Assembly (NCBI RefSeq): GCF_024139115.2
Contig: NC_085140.1
Span: 296,575,293-296,639,292, forward strand
Reading direction: 5' to 3'
Origin: Armigeres subalbatus
Taxonomy: Eukaryota; Arthropoda; Insecta; Diptera; Culicidae
Length of the DNA stretch: 64,000 bases
Position 1 is the stretch's first letter, and each line of letters starts with the position of its first letter. Made by a program: the position numbers and the translations under genes. This document shows positions 34,881 through 45,758 of this stretch, one piece after another. The notes below the pieces were generated by a model. It was not told the origin of the DNA and searched no databases. It worked only from the letters and a program-made list of their open reading frames with translations.

Positions 34881-35106
34881 CACAAAAATATGTAATTCAT
34901 TTTAAGCGTGTTGCGAAAAAATTCTCTCGCGGTATGCTACATATCGTATAGGGTATACAGAGATGATAAGTGAGAGACTTGTTCTTTGTCTTTAGGATTC
35001 AATTCCTGGTTATTAGTTACAGGTTTCCGTGAGGCCTGTGAAAGGACAACAGTTTTGTGTTTATTTTCACAAAATTTTAGGCTTACTAGAAAAAGTTCTT
35101 ACTTGG

Positions 35107-35268
35107 TGTGGGGATTGAGAGGGGTATGAGTAAATATATTGACTGAATAAGAGCATATTGTCATGAGTACTAGATGCGAGAGGTGACAGTTGAACGAAGT
35201 GAGCATTCAGTTTTGTGATGTATTTCGCGAGAAGCAGTAGTGCTTCAGAGCTGCTGCGAGACACGACA
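35107..35268 (+). repeat. left LTR (162 bp)
   Basis: TGTGGGG...GACACGACA. About 90% identical to the right LTR over the shared part; it has a GCGAGAG-type insertion near 35175 that the right LTR lacks. Confidence 0.8.
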
Positions 35269-35700
35269 GGTCCAAGTGACGTTGAGTGTGCTGCTCTCCG
35301 GAGATAATTGAAACGGCTTGAGGCGGAAGACTTACCCCATAATTGTCGCGGGCAAGCATGTTAACAGAAACGTTTGAAGTAAGTAGTGAGAAGTGTGAAA
35401 TCAGTAGTGAGAAGTAAAAAAATAAAAGAAGAGAAGTGAATAGTGAGATGAGTAGGGAGAAATGAGAAGTGAAAAGTGAGGATGAGAAATGAAAAGTGAG
35501 AAATGATGGAAGAAAGAAGTAGATAGAAGAGAGACAGAAGACGGATTATGGAAGAAAGAAGGGGGGAAAAGAAAGAAGAAAAGGAAGTAGAAAATATAAA
35601 TAATAAGGGGAGGAATAAAGTACAAGAAGAAGAAGAAAGAAAGGAGACAGGAAACGAATAACGGAAGAACGAAGAAGGGAGAAGAAATAAGAAAATGTAA

Positions 35701-36370
35701 ATGATGTTCTAGAGCCTGATAAGTTCTATCCATGACTGTATTCCGAGATCAGTAGTTGTTTTGAGTTCAGTGTTAGAAAATGTAAACAAAGAGAGAAACA
35801 TGTAAGCAATGAGTTGCGTAGAATATTGTTGATGATTTGTTTTTGATTTAGATGCAAGATTGATGTTCTAGAGCGTGGTAAGTTCTATCCGTGACTGCAT
35901 TCCGAGATCAGTGATTGATTTGAGTTTAGTGCTAGAAAATGTAAACAAAGGGTAAAATCATGAAAGTAAATAGTTCCGTAGAATATTGTTGATGATTTGT
36001 TTCTGGTTTTGCTGCAAGGTTGATGTTCTAGAGCCTGGAAAGTTCTATCCATGATTGCATTCCGAGATCAGTAGTTGATTTGAGTTCAGTGTTAGAAAAT
36101 GTAAACAAAGAGAGAAACATGTAAGTAATGAGTTGCGTAGAATATTGTTGATGATTTGTTTCTGATTTTGATGCAAGATTGATGCTCTAGAGCCTGGTAA
36201 ACTCTATCCATGACTGCATTTCGAAATCGCCGAAATCAGTGGTTGACTTGAGTTCAGTGTTAGAAAATGTAAACAGATAGTAAGAACTTGTATGCAAGGA
36301 TTTGCCTAGAATATTGTTGATGATTTTTTGTCTTCTGTATTTGGTGTATGATTGATGTTCTTGGGCATTA
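35701..36370 (+). repeat. ~160-bp minisatellite inside the LTR element
   Basis: GATGTTCTAGAGC-type starts at about 35703, 35862, 36023, 36182 and (diverged) 36353 give a 159-171-bp period, about 4.2 copies. Each unit contains AAGTTCTATCC, CATTCCGAGATCAGT, GTTAGAAAATGTAAACA and GAATATTGTTGATGATT. Confidence 0.85.
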
Positions 36371-36426
36371 TAAAGCAGAGCAAAATAATAATAATAAAAT
36401 TGTAAAAAAGTAGAGCAGGAGGAAGA

Positions 36427-36631
36427 TGTAGGGATTGAGAGGGGTATGAGTAAATATATTGACTGAATTAGAGCATATTGTCATGAGTACTAGTTGGTGA
36501 CAGTTGAACGAAGTGAGCATTCAGTTTTGTGATGTATTTCGCGGGAAGCAGTAGTGCTTCGGAGCTGCTGCGGATCGAGCAGCAGCTGGAGACGGCTGAT
36601 TCGGATGCAGCCGTCTCCTGAAGACACGACA
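36427..36631 (+). repeat. right LTR (205 bp)
   Basis: TGTAGGG...GACACGACA. It contains a ~43-bp GC-rich segment (GCAGCAGCTGGAGACGGCTG region, itself partly palindromic with CAGCCGTCTCC) absent from the left LTR. Confidence 0.8.
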
Positions 36632-38186
36632 CTTGGTTATTTAGTTTTTGAAGGGGTTATATTTTTTTATACCTACTTCAAATATTTCTCGGGATTCGGG
36701 AAATCCGGAGACTTTCGGACTTTTTAAACATAAGAAATTTTATATAAGAAGAAAAAATCATCGATGGTGACGTGCAGCGTTAGCGCACACCTATAAATAT
36801 GATAACTTTAAATTTCCTCAATAAATGTAATCAATATTAACACTAGACTTTGTTGCAATCACACTTCGGTCGAACTCCTATAAACTTCCTTGCGTTTAAA
36901 AATGTTGAGAGATCGGAATCGATGGCACGCGCTTTTCCACCGGCGGCTGCTAGGCGGCACTCGTTTGCTACACCTCTCCGATGCACCTTATACAAAACTC
37001 AAATTTGCTCAAGTGCCTTTTCTACCGGTACGGCCGGCCGTAAGTCAGTCACCGGTGGATTGAAATCCAATTCCGAATGCTGTCGGTCCCTTGCGGAACA
37101 CGATTTAAATCGAATGGGACTTGAATTTCCCATCCGCTTGAACTAGCCGGCTGACAACCAACCAACCAACCGTGCAGCTCGGTGATTCACTTATCGATGG
37201 GCGGGTATTCGATTATTGCACGCAGTGTTGACGAGCGGCAGAAGCTGCCCAACCGAACCGTACTGTGCAATTCATATCTTCACACCACCCGCTCCGCATC
37301 GTTCGCACTGGCTGTTCGCAGATTCACACACAAACCGACTGAGTCGGAATCGATTACTGTAATTGAAGTTGAATGGAAAATTAAACGATTACACACTCGA
37401 ACGGGCGTTCAAGAGTCGGTCGATAAGCTCGTTGTTGAGGGAAGGCGGCTTTTCATAGAGTCAGAAGTGGCCGTTGGAGTTTCCCTTTCGTTGGGCGATG
37501 ATCGTGCCTTCTTTACATATGTTGGATGAATGAAGGGGTTGAATCAAATGATTGCACGTAAGCATAAACAACAACCGCTACACACATCAGGTGGGTGGTA
37601 AATAAAGTGATAAGTACTTGATTCGATAGTAATTACAGGCTTTGCTTGCCTCACACGGCGGTATTTGACGTTTCGGGTGAACAACACTTCCTCCGTAATT
37701 GCGTGGAAAAAAGAGAATTTACCACACGCATGTTGAATCGATTATGGAAAGCCAAACAGCACGTTATAAATGTGTAATGGCATAAGCATAATGCGATGAT
37801 CCAAAAGTAATTAAAGCACATTCAAATATTAAGCTTTGATGTGGATAAACCGTGACTAATGAAATGGCCTTTAAAACATTTATGGTCTAATAAATCGAAG
37901 AACCATGAAGCAATAGCCTTTACATTTGAAACATATTTGCTGCGGTTTATCGCGTAGCTTTTGTGAATAAGCCGTAATGGTTCTCTTGAAATTAGCATAA
38001 TTTAATTACAATTTTAAAATATTAATTACGCCGATCAACACAGTTATGATGTACAATTTAAGCATGAGCAAAATAGTGATAAATGTCATTATTATCATAT
38101 TTTGCTAAGGCTGCGTAGGAAAATAATGTTTCACCATATTGACATTTTCTAATTTGAAGTTGGTTGTTTGAGGGTTTTATCCACTA
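36632..38186. other. apparently unique stretch, no recognised gene
   Basis: GC content rises at 36850-37540 and no repeat is visible there, so this may be host unique DNA. Two plus frames (36850-37146, 98 codons; 37182-37529, 115 codons) are open but unlike any family I know. A run of AACC repeats is at 37155-37172. The rest (37540-38186) is AT-rich without features. Confidence 0.3.
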
Positions 38187-38435
38187 CTAGTCGACCCGGC
38201 AGACGTTGTCCTGCGTAGTAGGCGAAAATTCCCATGTGAAATTTCCATACGAATCCTAATTTTAGTTTTTCACGATTTGCACAACCTTACGTGTAATTTT
38301 CGCATGAGGAAATATCATATAAACCCGTCGGAAACGGTAACGAACATATCTGCTGAAGAAATGAAGAAAATCCATCCAGCCGTTTTCGAGTTATGCGGAT
38401 ACGAACACAGACCATTTCATTTTTATATATATAGA
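38187..38435 (-). mobile_element. Helitron-like non-autonomous element A
   Basis: On the minus strand it begins TCTATATATATAAAAATGAA and ends CTGCCGGGTCGACTAG, i.e. TC at the 5' end and CTAG at the 3' end with a GC-rich subterminal region. The interior TAACTCGAAAACGGCTGGATG is typical of this abundant insect repeat. No terminal inverted repeats or target duplication. Confidence 0.5.
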
Positions 38436-38730
38436 CTAGCGAAAGAAACCCAGCTTCGCCCGAGTGTTGCAAATGTCACAATGAACTTTTTGCTGCACCG
38501 CACTCTAGATCAATTTTTTGCTTTTGTTTTGTTTTTCTCAACAGCTGACCCAAAATTGTGTTTCAATATTTTTTTACATTTCCCCGTTAAATTCACCAAC
38601 ATTTTGTAGATACAAACCTTGCGGATCCCAAAACGAATCGATTAGGAAAAAAAATCTTGCCAATCGGTCAACCCGTTCGCGAGTTAAATCGTCAGGAAGG
38701 AAAACTCAACTCATTTTTATTATAAAGAAG
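38436..38730 (-). mobile_element. Helitron-like element B, head-to-tail with A
   Basis: Its minus-strand 3' end GGGCGAAGCTGGGTTTC...CGCTAG finishes at 38436, directly against the TC start of element A. Its 5' end is near 38730 (TTATAATAAAAATGAG with a GAA/TTC microsatellite). Internal TTTAACTCGCGAACGGGTTG parallels element A. Confidence 0.45.
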
Positions 38731-39951
38731 AAGAAGATAAAGAAGAAGATTGGTACGTAATATGCGAGAATTTGTTTTGTCTTATTTAATATCTATTAAG
38801 AATCGATTCTTTATAAGGATTTAGTAACCTCTTGGTGCTTAATATAAATAATAAAATGCTTAAAACTAAACAAATTTCACTCTAGAACTTTAATAATATT
38901 TCACATAAGGACTACATTAAACATCCCATTTTGTTCTCTTTTTCTACATTAAAAACTACTTATCACGCCTACTCTCAGTCATAATGCAACAAATTTGCAA
39001 GATTTGGAAAGCATTGCTGCGTTTCCAGTTCTCTCGTGCCAGGAGGTTTGCCTTCGTCCCACACCGTTATTGTGGCGTTGATTCGCTTGACTAATGGCGC
39101 TTTTCCCGGCACCGCACCTTTTGTTGGCGATAAATAATTTCACTTTTTGTCACTTCAACTTTGCGTGACAGACTGCAGCAATGCTCATCATCAACGGTTG
39201 GCTTCAGGTTCGGCAATAGCCACATTTCCCTGGCGTTCGACGAAGGCGTGCCGGAGCACGCACTCCCCGGGCCGACTTTTATCTTTATTGGATATCTGTG
39301 TTAATGAGTCAACAAACGAAACGAGTCGAGCATTGAACGGAGTCAGTTACTCTCTTTCATCCCACCCGCCCGCGTGCTGTTCTCACCTGGTTCCGTCCTT
39401 CCGTTGTTGTTAGCAGACCTCGAACCATTGAGAAGCTCAGTGGCTTCAAGAGTTGAGTTTTGTTTAATTCAATTATAATTAAACTTTTCACTCTGGATGT
39501 TAAGTTTTCGTTTTTCTCTGCTGGTTGAGTTTCTTCAACTGTTTCGAATTCATGGTTGATGAAGATGCAGTCGGTTGTTTGACACGCACATAATACGGCG
39601 AACAAAGCATTAATGCCATCTTTACTGGTACTGGCTTTGTAGGTTTGAATTTACGTGAATGGAACACAGCTGTGACATTGACCGTGGTTGAATGGATTTC
39701 TTCGGCGTGGAAAATGAGGTTTTGAGGTACTTTTTAACCGGTTACAGGTGTTAATTGCCCAAATTGGTTAATTTTGTGTAAAGAATCTTATTGCGTAACA
39801 TATTGAGAATGCTTTTATGGGCTGAAGGCTTTTGAAAGCGACAAATGAATTGTGCTTATTAAAGATTTCTATGTCTGTGCATGTATGAATCTGTACCCAC
39901 CCTGTGTGAAAAAGTGAAATGATGTGCAATGCACCATCTTCTTCTTCTTCT
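38731..39951. other. stretch without recognised gene
   Basis: An 88-codon plus frame (39147-39413) is open in a GC-richer part, without recognised domains. (TTC)n microsatellite at 39939-39952. Confidence 0.3.
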
Positions 39952-40203
39952 TCTATATATATAAAAATGAATTTCTGTCTGTCTGACCCTTATAGACTCG
40001 GAAACTATTGACCCGATCGGCGTGAAAAAAAATGTATGCAGAGGTTTTAAGGGCCGGGGAAGGTTCTGAAGATGGTTTGAGACTCCTCCCCCCTTTGGAA
40101 AGGGGTGCTCCCATACAAATGAAACACAATTTTCTTTATAACTCGAGAACTAACAAGAGAAAAAATCAATTTTAGGCAAAGCGAAGTTCGTCGGGTTTGC
40201 TAG
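39952..40203 (+). mobile_element. Helitron-like non-autonomous element C
   Basis: Starts TCTATATATATAAAAATGAA, followed by (TCTG)n, and ends CGAAGTTCGTCGGGTTTGCTAG-type sequence (CTAG at 40200-40203). Contains CTCGGAAACTATTGACCCGA and a CCCCCCTTTGGAAAGGGG stem. Closely resembles elements A and B at both ends. Confidence 0.55.
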
Positions 40204-40560
40204 AACAAAACAAAGTAAGGGAACTGTTCCGTTTACCATCTCACTGAACATATATTCATCTCATCACAAAACAAAGAAACGCAGTGATGAGGTGGGTGGC
40301 TTCTTATCGTTACATGTTAGCCCCCTGCTGTAAAAGAATTACAAAATAAAATAAAAAACAAATCGAATTCCTTTTCATTTGTTTTTGATTATTCATGATA
40401 GTAAGCATAATTAAAACAAGCTCAGACGCAGTTTCTAAGCAATTTGTTATAGCATATGTTAATGTTAGTCATATGGTTACCATTTCTGCTTCATACGCAG
40501 TAGGTCGTGGATTCAATCCCAGACCTGTTCAACTTTCCTACTTTGTATCTTTTCCTATAA
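40204..40560. other. stretch without gene; B-box-like motif
   Basis: GGATTCAATCCCAGACC at about 40509 resembles an RNA polymerase III B box, and TGGTTACCATTTCTG about 35 bp upstream an A box, so an old tRNA-derived repeat is possible. No acceptor stem; not a tRNA gene. Confidence 0.3.
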
Positions 40561-41439
40561 GGGGAGACTGGGGAGACTTGATCCCCTTTTCTGACTTCCG
40601 ATGCGTCACAGCCAAAAATAAATAAACATACGCGATTTCCACAAAGACTCTCTAAGGAATACAGCATTTTACTTTACTGATGTTCTTCTTCTTCTTATTG
40701 GCATTACATCCCCACACGCCTCGCAGCTTAGTGTTCATTAAGGGTATGCGATAAGACACTTTTTCTTAACGAAACGAAACGAAACGAAATTTAAAATGTC
40801 TATGTTGATTCGAAACGAAACGAAACGAAACATAGATTTACTTTCGATACTTCGAAACGATACGAAATCAAGGGTCATTTAATTCGACATTTTATGAAAC
40901 GAAACAAAATTTTATTTTTTTTTCCGCGAAATTTTTATTGAATTGGTTTTACATAAAGTACGCAATTCTGACATCATTTTTTTTAAAGTTAATAAACACT
41001 ATTTTCCTAGAAACTAGATCTTATTGAAAATTGAATGCGGTCGGTTGCGCTAAGATCCGTTGAAAAACACCCGAGATATGGTCATTTCAATAATATTATC
41101 CGGTACCATATTGGCATCTAATTTCAAGATTTTTCATGGAGATGCTTCAGGAAGCATATTCAGGACGATCAGTTGCCCTGACCGCCCTGTAGTAGGTTCC
41201 AGGTGCCTCGGGGGAAGTGGCCAATTTGAAAAAAGTTCAGAACCCTATCAATACGGGTATCAAACTTCAAGATTTTTCGAGGTAATACTTCTAAATGCAT
41301 TTAAGAACCAGCAGCTGTCATGACCAGGTTCCAGGTGTCCCGGGGGAAGTGGCCAATTTGCAAAATGTTCGAAACCATATTAGAATGACTATCAAAGTTA
41401 AAGGTTTTTCATGGAGATGCTTTTGGACTCTTCTGTCGA

Positions 41440-41725
41440 GTAGAAAACGCTCCTTAGACTGGTCGGCCTTTATGGCCGCGCCCTTGGAGTTTTCGAATGG
41501 AAGGTGTTGCGGACCAATGAACCACGGCGGAGGCCAATGAACCACGAGTTGTAACTGTTAGGAAAACTACCCACAGGGTGAAATTTTGGCGGTTACGGTG
41601 GGCCGGGCATGTAGCCAGAATGTCGGACGACAACCCGATTGAGATGGTGGTCGATAATGATACGACCGGTACAGGAAGAAAAGGCGCTCTGTGGTCACGG
41701 TGGATCGACCAAGTGTAAGATGGCC
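41440..41725 (+). pseudogene. RTE LINE 3' fragment in left foldback arm
   Basis: Plus translation includes LRWAGHVARMSDDNPIEMVV and SRWIDQV, the C-terminal signature of the RTE family seen intact at 51.17 kb. Internally deleted compared with the right-arm copy. Confidence 0.8.
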
Positions 41726-41739
41726 TGCCATCAATGGCA

Positions 41740-42120
41740 GCAGGTCGTGTGGTCTGATGAATCATCATTCACACTTGTTCCAACAACTGGACGAGTATAC
41801 GTTTAGCGCTCACCGGAAGAGGCTTATGATATAGAGTGTCTCCTTGTCTTCCTTCCTTCGCCAAGGGTACTCTCAGTGACTCAGCAATTGTGTGGGGTGC
41901 TATATCTTGACATGGCCATGATCCTATTAAGGCCATTAAGGGCAAAGTGAAGCCTGCCGATTATCAAATTATTTTGGAAGGCAAAGTATTTGTTGATATG
42001 ATGACAAATCCTGAATATGACATCTATTTTTTATTTGATGGTTGAATCTTTCAGGATGATAACGCTCCGATTCACAGAGCGAAGATCATCAATACGTATC
42101 ACTCGCATATCCGAAATAAA
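41740..42120 (+). pseudogene. Tc1-type transposase fragment
   Basis: Plus-strand pieces VVWSDESSFTLVPTTGRVYV (first catalytic Asp region, from about 41747) and, in another frame, VKPADYQIILEGKVFVDMM then FQDDNAPIHRAKIINTYHSH (second Asp, 42048-42107). These are the DDE core of Tc1 transposases. Stops and frameshifts make it dead. It occupies the loop of the foldback. Confidence 0.8.
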
Positions 42121-42231
42121 CTTATAATGGATCGATTATTAGCTACCTAATTGAGTGATCATTTCAACTATTTATTTAATTATAAACAACCAAAGCGCAG
42201 CATAAAGAAGCCGTCTCCATTCTACTCGATC

Positions 42232-43500
42232 CATGGCGAAGTCTGCGAAGGATCAGCAGGTTGTGTTCCACTTGGTCGATCCACCGTGACCGTTGCACGC
42301 CTCTTTTTCTTGTACCGGTCGGATCATTATCGAAGCATCATCTCAATCGGGTTGTCGTCTGACATTCTGGCTACATGCCCGGCCCACCGTAACCGCCAAA
42401 ATTTCACCGTGTGGGTAGTTCTCCTAACAATTGCAACTCGTAATTCATTGGCCTACACCCCCTATTGTCTTCCATCTGCACCGCGCCATAGATGGTCCGT
42501 AACACTTTCCATTCGAAAACTCCAAGGGCGCGTTGGACCTTGGCAAAACATACTTTTGCATATAAACGATAAAGACGGATCCATAAAAAACTGAAAAACG
42601 ATCCATAGTTAACATCTGAATGTTCCTTAAAATGCTACCACAAATCCATAAAATAGTTAATGAGATTCCATAAAGAATAATTTTTCGATCCATAACTAAG
42701 CTAAAATTTAGCAATTAATTGGGACATATGTTCCATTAACATGGTCAAGAAAAACAATACAATTCTTGCTATTTTCCCATGAAAATATGACAAATGATCC
42801 ATAAATCTTTGGAAAATGATCCATACAAAACTATATTTTGATCCATAAAACTTCAAATTTGCGCATTTTTTTATCGTGATGATGATCCATAATTTCAGTA
42901 ATATGATCCATAATTTTAGTCATATGATCCATAATTCTGGCCATTTGATCCATAACTTTGTTCAAATGATCCATAGTTTTGGTGATATGATCCATAAATT
43001 TTGATAAATGATCCATAGATTTTATAAAATGCGTGGATCAATTAATATAGTTTCATTGGCCTTCTTCCCAAGCATTATGGATCACATTATCAAAATTATG
43101 GATCATATGACCAAAATTATGGATCATATGGCTGAAATTATGGATCATCGTCAGGATAAAAATTGCGCAAATTTGAAATTTTATGGATCAATTTATAGTT
43201 TTTATGGATCATTTTTCAAAATTTTATGGATCATAAAAATATTCTTTATGGAATCTCTCGAACTATTTTATGGATTTATGGTAGCGTTTTATGGAACATT
43301 CAGATGTTATTTATGGATCGTTTTTCATTTTTTTATGGATCGTTTTTCCACATTGAACGGTGCAAAGTAAGGGCTGCCTTGGACCTTCGCCAGCAACGTC
43401 CAACTTTCGTGTTCGTACAGGCCGACTGGTCTAATGAGCGTTTTGTAGATGGTCAACCTCGTGCGGGGGCGAACTCTATTCGACAGGAGAGTCCAAAAGC
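42232..43500 (-). pseudogene. RTE LINE 3' fragment in right foldback arm, split
   Basis: Minus-strand counterpart of 41440-41725, in two parts (42232-42541 and 43379-43500) separated by the ATGGATC foldback. It retains CATCTACAAAACGCTCATTA and GTCGAATAGAGTTCGC, missing from the left arm. Confidence 0.8.
42542..43378. mobile_element. 837-bp foldback made of ATGGATC motifs
   Basis: Nine-base duplication TTGGACCTT at 42533-42541 and 43379-43387. Arms are inverted around 43040: CTGAAAAACGATCCATA, AACATCTGAATGTTCC, CCATAAAATAGTT, TTTGCGCA(A/T)TTTTT appear in both in mirror order. ATGGATCATATGACCAAAATT-type units repeat every ~22 bp on each side of the centre. Non-coding. A 9-bp duplication is seen in Mutator-like and some foldback elements. 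Confidence 0.85.
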
Positions 43501-45429
43501 ATCTCCATGAACAGCCTTGAACTTTGATACACATTTTGATATGGTTTCGAACATTTTGCAAATTGGCCACTGTCTTTGCGACACCTGGAGCCTACTACAG
43601 AGCGGTCATGGCAGCTTATAGTTCTAAAATGCTTAGTATGCATTATAAGTAATGCTTATAATGCTTAAAAAAGTATCAGCTTTTGTAAATCTTGAAGTAT
43701 GATACCCATATTGATATGGTTCTGGACATTTGTCACTTCCCCGGGGCACCTGAAACCTACTACAGGGTGGTCATGGCAGCTGCTCGTTCTAAAATGCATT
43801 TAGAAGTATCACCTCAAAAAATCTTAAAGTTTGATACCCATATTGATAACTTCCCCCGGGGCACCTGGAACCTACTACAGAGTGGGCAGGGCAACTGATC
43901 GTCCTGAATATGCTTCCTAAAGCATCTTTAAAGAAAATATGAAAAATCTTGAAGTTTGATGCCAATATTGATATGGTACCGGATAATATATACCAGCATT
44001 TGTAGCGCTTTCAAAGAAATTCACCGTGGACCACGTACCCCCGAATCTGATCATTTTTTTAAAATATCTGATTACATCAATACTCTATGCCCGACTTCTT
44101 AAATATTGAGTCGGATCACTTTTGTTAAACATAGGATATCCCAAAAATTAAGTTAAAGATACTTTTCGTTTTCTGTTAAACATTTCTAATAAAACACTGA
44201 AGACTTTTTATAGAAGAAAACTAATTACATATTTGTCGACTGTCGATTTGTCGAGAATATAAAATTTTTAAAATAGCATTGCTCAGCGGCGCAGTCGAAA
44301 TTTTTGATAATATAAATCATGTTTTAGGTTTAGATTTACTTCGAAATTCCGTGGAATTCCGTTAAATTTCGTTAATAGCTAAGTTTTTCTAGCGAAATTT
44401 TTGTAATTTAACGAAACGAAATCAAGAAATCAAATTTCGCTATGATCAAATTCCGCGAAATTCCGCGGAATTTCGTTTCGAACCACCTGAAACGAAATTT
44501 TTCGTAATACCGCATATGCTTAGTGTTCATTAAGCACTTCCACAGTTATTAACTGCGAGGTTTCTAAGCCAGGTTACCATTTTTGCGGAGGGCCCACACT
44601 TTACTGATGTATGACAGTCCTTAAATTATTGTTGTTATTGATACACATTCGATTTTTTGGAGTGCTGTCAAAAGTCGACTTTTAAAATATTCGGGGGAAA
44701 TTGATCCCTGTCCAAGAACTTGCTTTGATAAAATTAGAAGGTGGCCTTAGATTTTTTAAATATTTCCCCTTCAAAATACGCGGAATTTTCGAATTACTGT
44801 GCGTACACATGAACGATTTTTGTTATTGAATTCAACACCACATGCAATTTTAAAATTTGGGGAGACTTGATCCCCTTTCTATGATATCTACGCAATAAAT
44901 ATTTTTTCCTGCCAACCCTTCATCAAATCTGTCAAATCTACAAAAAATTAGAATCCAGAGAACAAATTAATATTTTTTTTGAATTTTTTCGCCGAATTTT
45001 TGTATGGGTGACTAATGGGGGATCAAATGTCCCCGTATTGAGGCAATAACTTCATATCCAAATATTCTAAAACTTTGATGGAATGTTGACATTTTCATCA
45101 GTACAGATCATTAAGCATATTTATGGCTTTGTGCTAGGAGAAAACGAAAGCATTTGGTCATTGTTATAAAAAGTTGGTCAAATTTTGCGTGGCCAATAAA
45201 AAAAACCTTTAGGAAGGACAAAACATACAAACCGCCCTGCCGAATAAATAAGGTTGTCAATCCAAAAAATAACTCACCACATAAAGTTCATTTGTCTAGA
45301 GGATCTATACTAAAAAATACGCTAGAACAAAACTACTTTAGTTCGATAAAATAGGAGGTGATCAAGTCTCCCCGGGGATCAAATCTCCCCACCTTCCCCT
45401 ATTTGTCATGTTCTAGCAATCCTATACCT

Positions 45430-45500
45430 TTTTTTCTCAAGCAAGGGTAAACGGAAATATGCAAACAGCCACCTGAGGAGGTTAACTCAGGTAGTTGTGG
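45430..45500 (-). repeat. 3'-end fragment of the poly(A) retroposon
   Basis: CTCAAGCAAGGGTAAACGGA...GCAAACAGCCACCTGAGG matches 45756-45825. A short T-run precedes it, as expected for a tail read on the minus strand. It starts 30 bp after the MITE end. Confidence 0.6.
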
Positions 45501-45715
45501 GGATGGGTATATCATATACAGGGGTTGGACAGAATGATCGGGACAGGCAAAATTTTCTCAAAATTCAAATGATCGTGACTCTTTTAAATTTTAACCGATT
45601 TATTTGATTCTGTCTGTTTTCTAGTTTTGAAAAACTGGATCAAGACCAACTGGACCAAAGATGCTATTTTTTGGTCGCTTGTATTTTTCATATGAGTGAA
45701 ATATTTCCTCTTTTA

Positions 45716-45718
<3 letters not shown>

Positions 45719-45758
<40 letters not shown>

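Larger units (their letters stand above)
35107..36631 (+). mobile_element. non-coding LTR retroelement (TRIM/LARD-like)
   Basis: Complete LTR architecture in 1.5 kb: 5-bp duplication CTTGG at 35102-35106 and 36632-36636; two LTRs starting TGT(G/A)GGGATTGAG and ending ACACGACA; a polypurine tract AGAGCAGGAGGAAGA immediately before the right LTR. There is no gag or pol. The interior is a purine-rich block (35360-35695) and a ~160-bp minisatellite. No canonical TGG-starting primer-binding site follows the left LTR (it reads GGTCCAAGTGACG). It would depend on enzymes from another LTR element. Confidence 0.8.
40743..44517. mobile_element. 3.8-kb foldback element with captured LINE and Tc1 pieces
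   Basis: Flanked by the 17-bp duplication GCTTAGTGTTCATTAAG (40726-40742, 44518-44534). Termini share TATGCG(A/G)TA, then AAACGAAA-rich ends. Arms of about 1 kb are inverted: AACGAAA block; ~135-bp tandem repeats (41050-41430, 43505-43985) with CCGGGGCACCTGGAACCTA-type phrases; an RTE 3' fragment (41440-41725 plus; 42232-43500 minus). A dead Tc1 transposase fragment sits in the loop. No transposase of its own. The long duplication is unusual for a DNA foldback. Confidence 0.75.
40684..44597 (-). mobile_element. Feilai-type SINE, internally deleted and split
   Basis: Flanked by the 13-bp duplication ACTTTACTGATGT (40671-40683, 44598-44610). The 3' tail (TTC)n and GGCATTACATCCCC...CGCAGCTTAGTG are at 40684-40742; the remainder GCACTTCCACAGTTATTAAC...GGAGGGCCC is at 44518-44597. 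The tRNA-like middle is deleted relative to 51402-51688. A 3.8-kb foldback splits it. Confidence 0.85.
40561..45399. mobile_element. ~0.9-kb MITE, opened by nested insertions
   Basis: Termini GGGGAGACTGGGGAGACTTG at 40561 and, inverted, GGGGAAGGTGGGGAGATTTG ending at 45399. The motif GGGGAG(A)CTTGATCCCC recurs internally at 44860 and 45370. Removing the insert at 40684-44610 leaves about 912 bp. It is the oldest layer of a four-level nest. Confidence 0.65.

Noticed and set aside
35401..35733. Minus frame of 110 codons rich in Phe, Leu and Ser
   Set aside because: It is the antisense of the purine-rich interior of the LTR element; composition, not coding.
40440..40530. tRNA-like A and B boxes
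   Set aside because: No acceptor stem or cloverleaf; at most an old tRNA-derived repeat.
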